From MGBC131033 sp910585655 (lineage in GTDB: Bacteria; Bacillota; Clostridia; Lachnospirales; Lachnospiraceae), in contig CATBCG010000059.1 in the NCBI GenBank assembly GCA_949502025.1, positions 1-64,000 on the forward strand: DNA of 64,000 nt, read 5' to 3'. Numbering within the stretch: position 1 is the first letter of the stretch; every line of letters starts with the position of its first letter. A program made the position numbers and the translations under genes. The notes under the pieces are model-generated. The model was given only the letters and a program-made list of their open reading frames with translations. It searched no databases and was not told where the DNA came from. Below, one piece after another: positions 1 through 8,359 of the stretch.

Positions 1-85
1 AATTGCAAGCAAAAGGAAGAAATGCGGGTATGACCCAGATTATCTTTATAAAGTGCTTGGAGGGCTGAATACAGGTATTGATTGA
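1..85 (+). CDS. possible 3' end of an unidentified gene
   Basis: An open frame enters from the left edge (frame beginning at base 2) and ends at a TGA at 83-85. The 27 visible residues include CGYDPDYLYKVLGG. No family is recognised. It would converge on the minus-strand glycan locus and so could mark its left border. With so little sequence this could also be a chance frame. Confidence 0.3.
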   Translation, partial: IASKRKKCGYDPDYLYKVLGGLNTGID

Positions 86-131
86 GAAACAGAAGAAAAA
101 TTTGTTTATAGATTATTTATAAAGCATGCGT

Positions 132-1070
132 TTACCGTGTATCTTCCACACCATTCCCTTTACAAATATATAAATTTTTTCCTCCAAATTCCGCTGCAAA
201 GGTCGAAAATACACTTGTATAACTTCCTAATATATAATCACATTTTGAAAGACATAAACAATCTATAAGTCCTGATCTCATTTCTTCCACAGCATCCCTT
301 CCCCATTTTTTATCTGGTTGAACAATAATATGTCCATCAAACTTTTCTTTCATTTCTTTTTCTACTACAGGATCGTCTGTGGCTAAAAAAAACATCGCTG
401 AAGAATCTTTCTCTAAAATTCCTTTCATTGTAAAATTAAAAGATTCTATTGTACTATTTTTAATTGCAACTGCATGATCCGTTCGTCTAATATGTACCCC
501 AATTATATTTTTATATCCAGATAATATATTGTTACTAGATATTTCAAATACCTCTTTAAATACAATCCCCTTCACAGAAGATATTATTTTTTTATCATTA
601 CTAATTCTATTATAGGCATGAACATAAACTTTCTTTCCATCCTCTAACATTCTCTTTAATCTATTATGACAATTCAAGTTCCATTGTTTATATGCCTCTC
701 CACTCCATCCAACTTCTTTAGGTGGTTCATAATCAATAAAATATTGTTTCTTTTGCATATGAGCATTCCAAAACTTAATTTTAAATCGAGTTATTATTTC
801 AGTAACAACTTTAGTTAAATTTCTTATCCCGCACCTAGCTGTTAATAATTTTCTAATACTATAATTTAATGGATGTAATTCTACTACTTTCAGTCTAATA
901 TCACTAAATTGTTTTTTAGAAAACACATCATGATAACTAATTCCACAACCGGGCTCATTTGTCCATACAATCGTTAGCTTAGGATTCTTTTCATACTTCT
1001 TTGCTAAGCAATAAGCCTCTGCTATTGTATGACATCGACTTGTAAGTCCACTATATACCCATACAAACAT
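132..1070 (-). CDS. fucosyltransferase-like glycosyltransferase
   Basis: A 312-residue soluble protein resembling the alpha-1,2/alpha-1,6 fucosyltransferase (GT11/GT23) superfamily of GT-B enzymes. The key sign is the nucleotide-sugar-binding motif HIRRTD at residues 193-198, followed by a FFLATDDP strand and a C-terminal LGSYTSVFSTFAAEFGG segment; a protein with the same layout lies at 24.2-25.0 kb in this locus. It probably transfers a deoxysugar onto the repeat unit at the cytoplasmic membrane face. A GGAGAGG ribosome site lies 6-7 bases before the ATG. It is the last gene of the minus-strand locus, 58 bases after rfbF, so its donor could be the CDP-sugar made next door. Donor and acceptor cannot be read from sequence. 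Confidence 0.7.
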   Translation of the reverse strand: MFVWVYSGLTSRCHTIAEAYCLAKKYEKNPKLTIVWTNEPGCGISYHDVFSKKQFSDIRLKVVELHPLNYSIRKLLTARCGIRNLTKVVTEIITRFKIKFWNAHMQKKQYFIDYEPPKEVGWSGEAYKQWNLNCHNRLKRMLEDGKKVYVHAYNRISNDKKIISSVKGIVFKEVFEISSNNILSGYKNIIGVHIRRTDHAVAIKNSTIESFNFTMKGILEKDSSAMFFLATDDPVVEKEMKEKFDGHIIVQPDKKWGRDAVEEMRSGLIDCLCLSKCDYILGSYTSVFSTFAAEFGGKNLYICKGNGVEDTR

Positions 1071-1128
1071 ATCTATTCCTCTCCTATATATTTTCCCACT
1101 TTTTATCTTCGTAACATAATTTTTACAT

Positions 1129-1884
1129 CTATTCTTTCTCTTCCCATAACCTCTCTAAATATTCCCGATCATGTACATTATCCATCGGCGACCAAAACCC
1201 TTCATGAAAATAAGTATCCATTTGTCCATCTCTAACTAGTGATTCAAAAGGAGTCCTCTCAAGCATTTCTGAACCATCTCCTAAATAATCAAAAACTTGC
1301 GGCTCCATTACCATAAACCCCATATTCACCCAATTTTGATCTGCTCTTGCCTTTTCTTTAAATCCTTTCACTACATGACTTGCCTCATCTAAATGTAACG
1401 CACCAAACCTACCTTCTGGTTTTGTTGACGAAATAGTTACTATTTTTTTTTGTTTATTATGATATTCCAATAAGCTTTGAAGATTAATATCAGATACTCC
1501 ATCTCCATAGGTCAGCATAAAGGGTTCTTCTTTCAAATATTTTCTTACTTTTAACACTCTACCCGCCGTTAATGTTTCTAATCCTGTATCTACCAGCGTA
1601 ACCTTCCAGGGTTCTTGTATCTCATCTAAAATTTTTATTTCCCCATTTTCTAAATGAAAAGAAACATTATTCTGACGTACTTGATAATTTACAAAATACT
1701 CTTTTATCATATGACCTTTATAACCACAACACACAATAAATTCCTGAAATCCATAAGAAGAATAATGCTTCATAATATGCCAAAGAATCGGTTTACCACC
1801 AATTGTTACCATTGGTTTTGGACGATACTTAGATTCCTCACTGATTCTTGTACCCTTTCCACCTGCCAGTATTACAACTTTCAT
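1129..1884 (-). CDS. rfbF: glucose-1-phosphate cytidylyltransferase
   Basis: A 251-residue RfbF-type enzyme that makes CDP-glucose from CTP and glucose-1-phosphate, the entry step to CDP-linked 3,6-dideoxy sugars. The nucleotide-binding signature LAGGKGTRISEE near the N-terminus is intact, followed by RPKPM, GGKPILWHIMKHY, the metal-binding LTYGDGVSDI and a C-terminal FHEGFWSPMDNVHD. Length matches the family (about 255). It lies 19 bases after rfbG and has GGAGA before the ATG. It is the canonical copy; an aberrant paralogue is at 4.3-5.1 kb. Finding the cytidylyltransferase downstream of rfbH-rfbG is unusual compared with the rfbFGH order of Salmonella. Confidence 0.93.
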   Translation of the reverse strand: MKVVILAGGKGTRISEESKYRPKPMVTIGGKPILWHIMKHYSSYGFQEFIVCCGYKGHMIKEYFVNYQVRQNNVSFHLENGEIKILDEIQEPWKVTLVDTGLETLTAGRVLKVRKYLKEEPFMLTYGDGVSDINLQSLLEYHNKQKKIVTISSTKPEGRFGALHLDEASHVVKGFKEKARADQNWVNMGFMVMEPQVFDYLGDGSEMLERTPFESLVRDGQMDTYFHEGFWSPMDNVHDREYLERLWEEKE

Positions 1885-1903
1885 ACTCTATTCTCCATCT
1901 AAT

Positions 1904-2956
1904 TTAATTCATGTATTCTTTTATCTGTTGTTCCATAACATCACGTATATCTCCCTTTGATTGATATACCTTCGTCCATTCTATTACCTTGTCCAATGCC
2001 ATTTCAATATTCCATTTCGCCTGCCAAGAAAAAGCTTGTTTTAATTTTGTGCAATCTAGCTTTAAAAGTTTTGCCTCATGTGGGCCTCCCTGATTTTTAT
2101 TGTCCCATGTTATATTCTCTCCCCATTTTTTACAAAAACAATCTACTAATTTCCCTGTAGTCCAGCAATCACTCTCATCTGGTCCGACATTATATGCGCC
2201 TTGAAGTTCTATATTTTCAACTTGTTTATATGCAAGCATTAAATAAACCATTAAAGGTTCCAATACATGTTGATATGGTCTTACCGAATATGGATTACGT
2301 ACTATAATAGGCTTTTTTTCTAAAGCGGCACGTACACAATCTGGCACAATACGATCTATTTCAAAATCTCCTCCACCAATTACATTACCTGCTCTCGCAG
2401 TAGATACTCTAATACCTTGTTCCTGTAAAAATGCCTGGTAATAAGAATGAGTTACCAATTCTGAACAAGATTTACTATTAGAATACGGATCATAACCATC
2501 TAATTTTTCTTCCTCTCGATAACCATTCTCAGTCTCTCGATTCAAATATACTTTATCTGTAGTAACATTTAAGACAGATTTCACACTATCACAGTTTCTA
2601 ATACATTCCAATAAATGAACTGTTCCCATAACATTTGTACTATAAGTCCCTACTGGATTTTTATAGCTTTCTCTTACAATTGGCTGTGCTGCAAGATGAA
2701 AAACATATTCAGGTTTACTTTCCTGAAAAACATTTTGTAATTTATTTAAATCACGAATATCCCCAATAACAGAATTCATTCTATCCCTTATTTGAGCTAA
2801 ATAAAATAATGATGGGGTAAAACTCGGTTCCAGTGCGTAACCAGTCACTTCAGCTCCAGCCATTTGAAGTATTAAACATAGCCACGAACCTTTAAAACCT
2901 GTATGCCCTGTTACAAGAACCTTTTTCCCTTTATAGCATTGTAACATTTCATTCAT
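1904..2956 (-). CDS. rfbG: CDP-glucose 4,6-dehydratase
   Basis: A 350-residue short-chain dehydrogenase/reductase of the RfbG type that converts CDP-glucose to CDP-4-keto-6-deoxyglucose with bound NAD. Visible signs are the Rossmann motif VTGHTGFKGSW near residues 15-25, FHLAAQPIVRESY, the catalytic TTDKVY and a YSNSK-type YxxxK (DPYSNSKSCSE). The length is typical. The first ATG overlaps the end of rfbH by eight bases, with an AAAGGAG site 13 bases upstream; a second ATG three codons in is possible. Translational coupling with rfbH is likely. Confidence in function is high. Confidence 0.94.
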   Translation of the reverse strand: MNEMLQCYKGKKVLVTGHTGFKGSWLCLILQMAGAEVTGYALEPSFTPSLFYLAQIRDRMNSVIGDIRDLNKLQNVFQESKPEYVFHLAAQPIVRESYKNPVGTYSTNVMGTVHLLECIRNCDSVKSVLNVTTDKVYLNRETENGYREEEKLDGYDPYSNSKSCSELVTHSYYQAFLQEQGIRVSTARAGNVIGGGDFEIDRIVPDCVRAALEKKPIIVRNPYSVRPYQHVLEPLMVYLMLAYKQVENIELQGAYNVGPDESDCWTTGKLVDCFCKKWGENITWDNKNQGGPHEAKLLKLDCTKLKQAFSWQAKWNIEMALDKVIEWTKVYQSKGDIRDVMEQQIKEYMN

Positions 2957-4289
2957 ATTTAGAAATAAACTCCTTTATTTTCTTTATCATATAATCTAAT
3001 TTTGTCTGATTCATCTGTGGATACACTCCGATCCAAAACGCCTGATTCATAACATAATCCGTATTTGTTAAATCTCCAACCACCCGATATCCTGCCTGCA
3101 TTTGCCTCATTTCATCAAAACAAGGATGTTTGATAATATTTCCTGCAAATAAATTTCTGGTTTGTATATTTTCTTTTTCTAAAAACCCAGATAATTCATC
3201 TCTGGTAAAACCTGCATCTGATTTTACAGAAATCAAAAATCCAAACCAGCTAGGTTGCGCATCCAATTCTGGTTCTGGTAAAAGCAAATACTTTTCTGTA
3301 TCCGACAATTTTTGACGCAAATAAGCCCAATGCTCCTGACGTAATTTTGTAAAACTCTCAAGTTTCTCTAATTGAGCGCATCCAACCGCAGCCTGCATAT
3401 CTGTTGCTTTCAAATTATAACCAAAATGTGAATATACATATTTATGATCATATCCTTTAGGTAAATCTCCGTATTGTCCATCATAACGATGCTGACACGT
3501 TCCATCATGTCCTGGTTCACACCAACAGTCCCTTCCCCAATCGCGGAAAGAACGAATAATTTGATTCAACAATGGTCGATTCGTATAAACAGCCCCCCCC
3601 TCTCCCATTGTCAAATGATGAGGCGGATAAAAGCTAGAAGTTCCAATATCACCAATCGTACCTGTTTTATATACTATTCCATTATAATTATATTCTGATC
3701 CTAGCGCGTCACAATTATCTTCTATCAACCATAAATTATATTTATCGCAAAACTGACGCACTACTTGTAAATTAAAAGGATTCCCTAATGTATGAGCTAT
3801 AAAAACTGCCTTTGTAGTCTCTGAAATAGCCTGTTCCAACTTGGTCACATCAATATTATATTGTGGTAAAGTAATATCTACAAACACCGGAACTGCTCCA
3901 TATTGAATGATTGGCGCAATCGTAGTTGGAAAACCTGCTGCTACCGTAATAACTTCATCACCTTTTTTAATCCTGCGCTCCCCTAATTTAGTAGAGGTTA
4001 AAGCCATAAAAGCAAGCAAATTAGCAGAAGAACCGGAGTTTACCAAGGCACAATATTTAACTCCCAGATAATTTTTCAGCTTTTTTTCAAATTCCTCTGT
4101 ATAATGTCCCGCTGTCAGCCAAAATTCGAGAGACGAATCAACTAAATTTACTAATTCTTTCTCATCAAATACCCGTCCTGCATAATTTATTCTTTCTCCT
4201 TCTACATATTCCTTTTGATTGGCAAATTGTTCTTTATAATATTCTTTTGTTAACTCCAAAATCTGTTTTTTTATTGTATCTGCAGACAT
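2949..4289 (-). CDS. rfbH: CDP-4-keto-6-deoxy-D-glucose-3-dehydrase
   Basis: A 446-residue RfbH/AscC (E1) enzyme, a PMP-dependent [2Fe-2S] protein that removes the C3 hydroxyl of CDP-4-keto-6-deoxyglucose. The aminotransferase lysine is replaced by histidine, as expected for E1, in YPPHHLTMGEGG (H224/H225). Cysteines at 193, 255, 257 and 265 fit the iron-sulfur ligands. The family needs an AscD/RfbI-type reductase (E3); none is present in this window. An in-frame run of eight G on the coding strand (3593-3600) encodes the Glu-Gly-Gly just after the active-site histidine, so any one-base slip would truncate the protein at about half length. An AAGGACGGG site precedes the ATG. Confidence 0.94.
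   Translation of the reverse strand: MSADTIKKQILELTKEYYKEQFANQKEYVEGERINYAGRVFDEKELVNLVDSSLEFWLTAGHYTEEFEKKLKNYLGVKYCALVNSGSSANLLAFMALTSTKLGERRIKKGDEVITVAAGFPTTIAPIIQYGAVPVFVDITLPQYNIDVTKLEQAISETTKAVFIAHTLGNPFNLQVVRQFCDKYNLWLIEDNCDALGSEYNYNGIVYKTGTIGDIGTSSFYPPHHLTMGEGGAVYTNRPLLNQIIRSFRDWGRDCWCEPGHDGTCQHRYDGQYGDLPKGYDHKYVYSHFGYNLKATDMQAAVGCAQLEKLESFTKLRQEHWAYLRQKLSDTEKYLLLPEPELDAQPSWFGFLISVKSDAGFTRDELSGFLEKENIQTRNLFAGNIIKHPCFDEMRQMQAGYRVVGDLTNTDYVMNQAFWIGVYPQMNQTKLDYMIKKIKEFISKYE
3593..3600 (-). repeat. G8 mononucleotide run inside rfbH
   Basis: Eight consecutive C on the plus strand, that is G8 in the coding direction, within AT-rich DNA. The gene is in frame at this length. It is one of seven such runs in the locus and a possible slipped-strand (phase variation) site, although a Gly-Gly is conserved at this place in the family. 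Confidence 0.7.
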
Positions 4290-4313
4290 AAATTTACCCG
4301 TCCTTTTATAATT

Positions 4314-5093
4314 TTAATTTTCTTCCCATACCTTCCAGGGTGCGTTTTCTTCTTTCCACATATTTTCTAAAACAGAATGATCTCGTTTAGTTTCCATCGG
4401 AGACCAAAATCCATCATGTTTATAGGTTATAATCTCACCTTTTTGGGATAAAATTTCAAACAACCCTTTTTCCAGGAAATTTTGCCGCTTATCCATAAAT
4501 GCAAATACTCTTGGGTCAAAGACCATAGTACAGGCATTTACCCAAGCGTCTCTCTCCATATAACTTTTATTTTCTAACAATAATTCATTTCTATTATCAA
4601 TAGATAAAATTTCATTACGTCCTGTTGGATGTGCAACTGCTATTGTTGCATATTTCTTATTTTCCTTATGATATATGACCATTTTAGCTATATCAATATT
4701 TGACACACAATCTCCATATGTGACCAAAAAGGGTTCCTGTCCTACATAATCTTTTATTCGATTGATACGCTCCATAATTGAGGTATTTTGACCTGTATCA
4801 ATAACAGCCACATTCCAGTTTTCTGTTTTTTTACGATGAATTTTCACCTCATTTTTCTGTAAATCTACTGTAATATCAGATTGATAAATATAATAATCCA
4901 TAAAATATTGTTTGATTATCTCGCCTTTATAACCAACACAGATAATAAAATCCTGAAATCCATAATAATCAAACTGCTTCATAATATGCCAAAGAATAGG
5001 CCGTCCTCCTATCTCTGCCATAGGTTTTGGAATTTTTTCATCTTCTTCACTTATTGTACTTGGCAGACCACCTGCTAAAATCACTACTTTCAT
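4314..5093 (-). CDS. aberrant RfbF-like nucleotidyltransferase
   Basis: A 259-residue paralogue of rfbF, sharing GGRPILWHIMKQ, the VTYGDCVSNID region and the C-terminal KHDGFWSPMETKRDH. The N-terminal nucleotide-binding signature is altered: the family GxGTR is replaced by GLPSTIS, and the Arg before PKPM has become Ile. Loss of the GTR arginine, normally used for phosphate binding, suggests a changed substrate or loss of cytidylyl transfer. The frame is intact and full length, so it is probably under selection. It lies between a dehydrogenase gene and rfbH, with AGAGGGGGA before the ATG. It may be a second NDP-sugar synthase or a regulatory partner of the canonical RfbF. Confidence 0.75.
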   Translation of the reverse strand: MKVVILAGGLPSTISEEDEKIPKPMAEIGGRPILWHIMKQFDYYGFQDFIICVGYKGEIIKQYFMDYYIYQSDITVDLQKNEVKIHRKKTENWNVAVIDTGQNTSIMERINRIKDYVGQEPFLVTYGDCVSNIDIAKMVIYHKENKKYATIAVAHPTGRNEILSIDNRNELLLENKSYMERDAWVNACTMVFDPRVFAFMDKRQNFLEKGLFEILSQKGEIITYKHDGFWSPMETKRDHSVLENMWKEENAPWKVWEEN

Positions 5094-5141
5094 TCATTAA
5101 ATCCCCCTCTCTACCAATCTTAATATAACATATATTATACT

Positions 5142-6014
5142 TTATAACAACAATTTTTTTTCATCTATCTCATCAATATGATTTTCGTAATAATTCCATA
5201 ATTCCTGTATAGATTGCTCTAATTTCACAAATTTAAATTCTTTCATTTCAGCCAGTAAACGATCATTATTTCCAGAATATTCTGGTTGCCAGCCAGGCTC
5301 CTTTATCAAAATTTCACTTCTTCCACCAGAGATATGATTAATTCTATTTGCCAAAAAAAGTAAATCTACTGGTTCGGAAGTACATACATTATAACATTTA
5401 TATTCTAAATCTGCTTCTATAAGCCACACCACAATTTTACATAAATCGTCTATATATAAATAATCAAAATATGCATTCTTACTAAGAGTCATTGGTAAAC
5501 CTTTTAAAGAACGCACAATATTATTAGAAATAAATCTACGTTCCCATTGTTCATATTTTCCATATACACCAAAAATACAAATATCATAGATATTATTTTG
5601 TTGTAATGCTGTTTTCCTCATCAAGTATTTTGTAAAACCATATGGATCTGATGGAATAAATGCACCAAATTGTTCTTCTTTTACTTTTCGCGGCATAGTT
5701 ACTCTATCATATTCTGCCCCTGAGCCAAAATAAAATAATTTCCCATATTCATTTTGATGTTTTTCTAAATTATAAAACATCCTTAGGTTCGTATTCAAAA
5801 TATCATATTGATTGGAATTTAACATATTTGTATTGGCAGCATGTATTACAACATCATATTTTCCTTTCTTTAAATATTGACCCACTATAGCAATATCTAA
5901 AAGATCTAATTCCTGATGCCCTGGAGCAGATACTACATACCCCATATTCTGCATATAAACAGTCAGGTTTCTTCCAATAAAACCACTGCCTCCCGTTATT
6001 AAAACTCTTTTCAT
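5142..6014 (-). CDS. NAD(P)-dependent sugar epimerase/reductase (SDR)
   Basis: A 290-residue extended-type short-chain dehydrogenase with the glycine motif ITGGSGFIG at residues 6-14 and a YGFTK YxxxK catalytic pair. Position beside rfbH-rfbG-rfbF suggests the C4 ketoreductase that finishes a CDP-3,6-dideoxyhexose, the role of RfbJ (abequose) or YerF (branched sugar), but the exact product cannot be read. The start overlaps a stop in a third frame of the upstream gene (TGA-ATA-ATG), and a GAGGTGA site is present. Translation may therefore depend on which frame upstream ribosomes use, which in turn depends on a C8 run 32 bases upstream. Confidence 0.82.
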   Translation of the reverse strand: MKRVLITGGSGFIGRNLTVYMQNMGYVVSAPGHQELDLLDIAIVGQYLKKGKYDVVIHAANTNMLNSNQYDILNTNLRMFYNLEKHQNEYGKLFYFGSGAEYDRVTMPRKVKEEQFGAFIPSDPYGFTKYLMRKTALQQNNIYDICIFGVYGKYEQWERRFISNNIVRSLKGLPMTLSKNAYFDYLYIDDLCKIVVWLIEADLEYKCYNVCTSEPVDLLFLANRINHISGGRSEILIKEPGWQPEYSGNNDRLLAEMKEFKFVKLEQSIQELWNYYENHIDEIDEKKLLL

Positions 6015-6028
6015 TATTCACCTCAAAA

Positions 6029-8182
6029 TTACCATAAATTACCATTGGGGGGGGTGATAATCCCATCAAAAATATCATCATTCCAGAAAACCTGTTTTAC
6101 TTCTTCCTCCACTTTACAAGCATCTGAAAAGAACAGTCCAAATAAGCCATCTACAAAATCCAATTCCAGCTCTTCTTTATTGATATAGGAAAAGCATTGT
6201 TGATATTCTGCCACATACTCCAAGATTGATTCCTGTAACTGATGAATTTTATCATAATTATCCTGTGTTCCTTTCCATTGTTCAAAAATTTCCGTACCAT
6301 CAACATCGATATAAGAAAAAGATCCTTTATCGTCCACCAGAACTGCCTCTAAGAATAAATAATATTTATTCAAATTATTTTGAATTCCGTAAGAAGATAC
6401 ATTACCATATGCCGTCCTAATTTCATTTGTATCTTTTACATACATATCATTTGGTAAATTCATTGTAGCAAAATACAGACCAAGTACAGTATGATGCAAC
6501 AATTTATTCAAATGATATTGTACTGTTCCTCCTGCCACAAAATCAAATAATGCCTGTTTTTTATCTGTCAAAATTCCCTTTTCAGACAAATATTTCAAAT
6601 AATTTTTTCGTTCTACTTCAGCATTTTTTAAAATTTTATCCTCATAGTCTTGCAAAATTTCCAATGTCTGTTTATCTTCTAAATTTTTAATTAATATCTC
6701 TCTACGACGATCTGTATTTGACATTTCTATTCCAAAACGTGACTTTACATATTCTCTATATGTCCCATAATATCTTCTTATAGCAAGTCTCTGGATATCT
6801 GAAAAATTACGAAGCGTTGCTACGCAAGCAGCCCTTCTGGATGCCCGAAAATAAATAGTCTCTATCTTATTATCTCCCATTAATTCATATATTTTCTTCA
6901 TTAAGTAGCCATCCCTTGAAGGAAACAATATTTGCTCGATCTTCTGCTCCTTTATTTCGCAACAAAACCATTTCATAAATTCCGTCAGAATAGGGGCAAT
7001 AAAACAATATCCTACTTTTTTAATCTCTGAAACAGAGAGATATCCTTTTGAAGCGTATAAAGTAAACGGATTGTTAAAAAGTCTTGATATCACTAATCCC
7101 AATATACATCTTTTGTGCAATGTATTAACATCTGTCAAAATCTCCTGTAAGGCTGATGCCATTAATAATTCATATGCACTATATACCTGATATGTATCTA
7201 TTCCATATTCTCTCGCTTTATCGATATCTACTCTTCGGTTATCTCCAATATGCAGTTTTTTTCCATGACTCACCTGTGATAAAAACCATTGATACATAGA
7301 ACCATCACTTTTTTGTCTCTTGATATCACATGAAACAAACAACTCCTGATATCCTGTAATTCCATTATCCTCTAGCAGTTCCTTTAAATATTTCTTTGGA
7401 TAATACATGTCTGATAATAAATATACTATTTTCCCCTCAGATACAGCCTGCCGAAATATCTCATATATCTTCTCTCTTCTCAGCAATAAAGAAGCATCCA
7501 GTTCACACTCCAGTCTCTGCATATAGTTGGTCACAGAAAGCTCTAGCTCATACATCTCTTTCATAGTTTCATATATTTCATCTAAATCTGGGCAATCCAA
7601 AACATGTTCCGCTTTTAACCGCATCTCTGTAAACGGATATTGATATCCCTTTTCTTTTAGCTTTATTTCCACCAAACGAAACACATCCTCTGGCTGCAAT
7701 ACTTTTCGCATAAGTAGGGTATCAAAAATATCAAATGTAATAATATCATATTCTTTAATTTTTTTTAGCAATTCCTGTTCTGAAGCATTCCAATATGGCA
7801 AATTTTCATTTTGATAAACTAACTTTTTCTTTCCTAATGAATTTCCTTGAAAATCATAAATAGGAATATTATATTCCGTATAAAGATATTGGATCCTTTT
7901 GAATATAATATTAACAACAGATTGCCGAGCAATAATCACAATAATAGGATGTAACTCTATCACCTCTGAATCACTCAACACTTTTTGGTTATAAATTACT
8001 TTTCCTATTGCCGTCTGATCCATTAAGCCGACAAACTGATAGCCACTTGTCCCAGATAAAACTGCTTCTGTATTTTTTCCTATACCATATAAGACAATTT
8101 TTCTATCCTTTTTATGAGAAAAACTATTTTGAAACGTATCTACTACTAGTTTCTGTTCCGGTTCGTATTGTATTTTATCCAT
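6029..8182 (-). CDS. modular HAD-fold protein with N-terminal Rossmann module
   Basis: A 717-residue protein with three parts. Residues about 28-110 form a Rossmann-like module (IVLYGIGKNTEAVL, then VGLMDQ) shared with six other proteins here. Residues about 145-340 are a HAD hydrolase domain: catalytic DIFDT (D151, D154), LLSDMYYP and IGDNRRVDIDKA. The remaining 370 residues (with FPSRDGYLMKKIYEL and YFRASRRAA) match a tail I associate with HAD proteins of glycan clusters, of unknown function. It may dephosphorylate a sugar or carrier intermediate. A C8 run (6047-6054) lies ten codons before the stop; other run lengths would replace the final residues. AGGGGG precedes the ATG. Confidence 0.75.
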   Translation of the reverse strand: MDKIQYEPEQKLVVDTFQNSFSHKKDRKIVLYGIGKNTEAVLSGTSGYQFVGLMDQTAIGKVIYNQKVLSDSEVIELHPIIVIIARQSVVNIIFKRIQYLYTEYNIPIYDFQGNSLGKKKLVYQNENLPYWNASEQELLKKIKEYDIITFDIFDTLLMRKVLQPEDVFRLVEIKLKEKGYQYPFTEMRLKAEHVLDCPDLDEIYETMKEMYELELSVTNYMQRLECELDASLLLRREKIYEIFRQAVSEGKIVYLLSDMYYPKKYLKELLEDNGITGYQELFVSCDIKRQKSDGSMYQWFLSQVSHGKKLHIGDNRRVDIDKAREYGIDTYQVYSAYELLMASALQEILTDVNTLHKRCILGLVISRLFNNPFTLYASKGYLSVSEIKKVGYCFIAPILTEFMKWFCCEIKEQKIEQILFPSRDGYLMKKIYELMGDNKIETIYFRASRRAACVATLRNFSDIQRLAIRRYYGTYREYVKSRFGIEMSNTDRRREILIKNLEDKQTLEILQDYEDKILKNAEVERKNYLKYLSEKGILTDKKQALFDFVAGGTVQYHLNKLLHHTVLGLYFATMNLPNDMYVKDTNEIRTAYGNVSSYGIQNNLNKYYLFLEAVLVDDKGSFSYIDVDGTEIFEQWKGTQDNYDKIHQLQESILEYVAEYQQCFSYINKEELELDFVDGLFGLFFSDACKVEEEVKQVFWNDDIFDGIITPPNGNLW
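6047..6054 (-). repeat. C8 mononucleotide run at the 3' end of the HAD gene
   Basis: Plus-strand G8, so C8 in the coding direction. In the present length it encodes Thr-Pro-Pro and the gene ends at 6029. One changed length reads on past the next start to 5854; the other ends at the TGA at 6018-6020, three bases before the next gene's ATG. The run could thus alter the C-terminus and the coupling to the SDR gene. Confidence 0.7.
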
Positions 8183-8359
8183 ATTTAACCCCCTATTCTA
8201 AAACAATTTAACATGTCAGAATATAAACTGTTACATCACAATTTTAATTCATAATACTTTACCCCTCTAACTCTAAGTATTTCAATTCTAAATCTCAGAA
8301 AATTGCTACTTATTGCATCTAACTATTTTATTTTGAGAATTCATCTATACCTAAAATTT

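Noticed and set aside
5854..6081. Separate 75-residue gene across the HAD/SDR junction
   Set aside because: It only reads the two real genes in a third frame through the C8 run, with no ribosome site; kept as a possible slippage product only.
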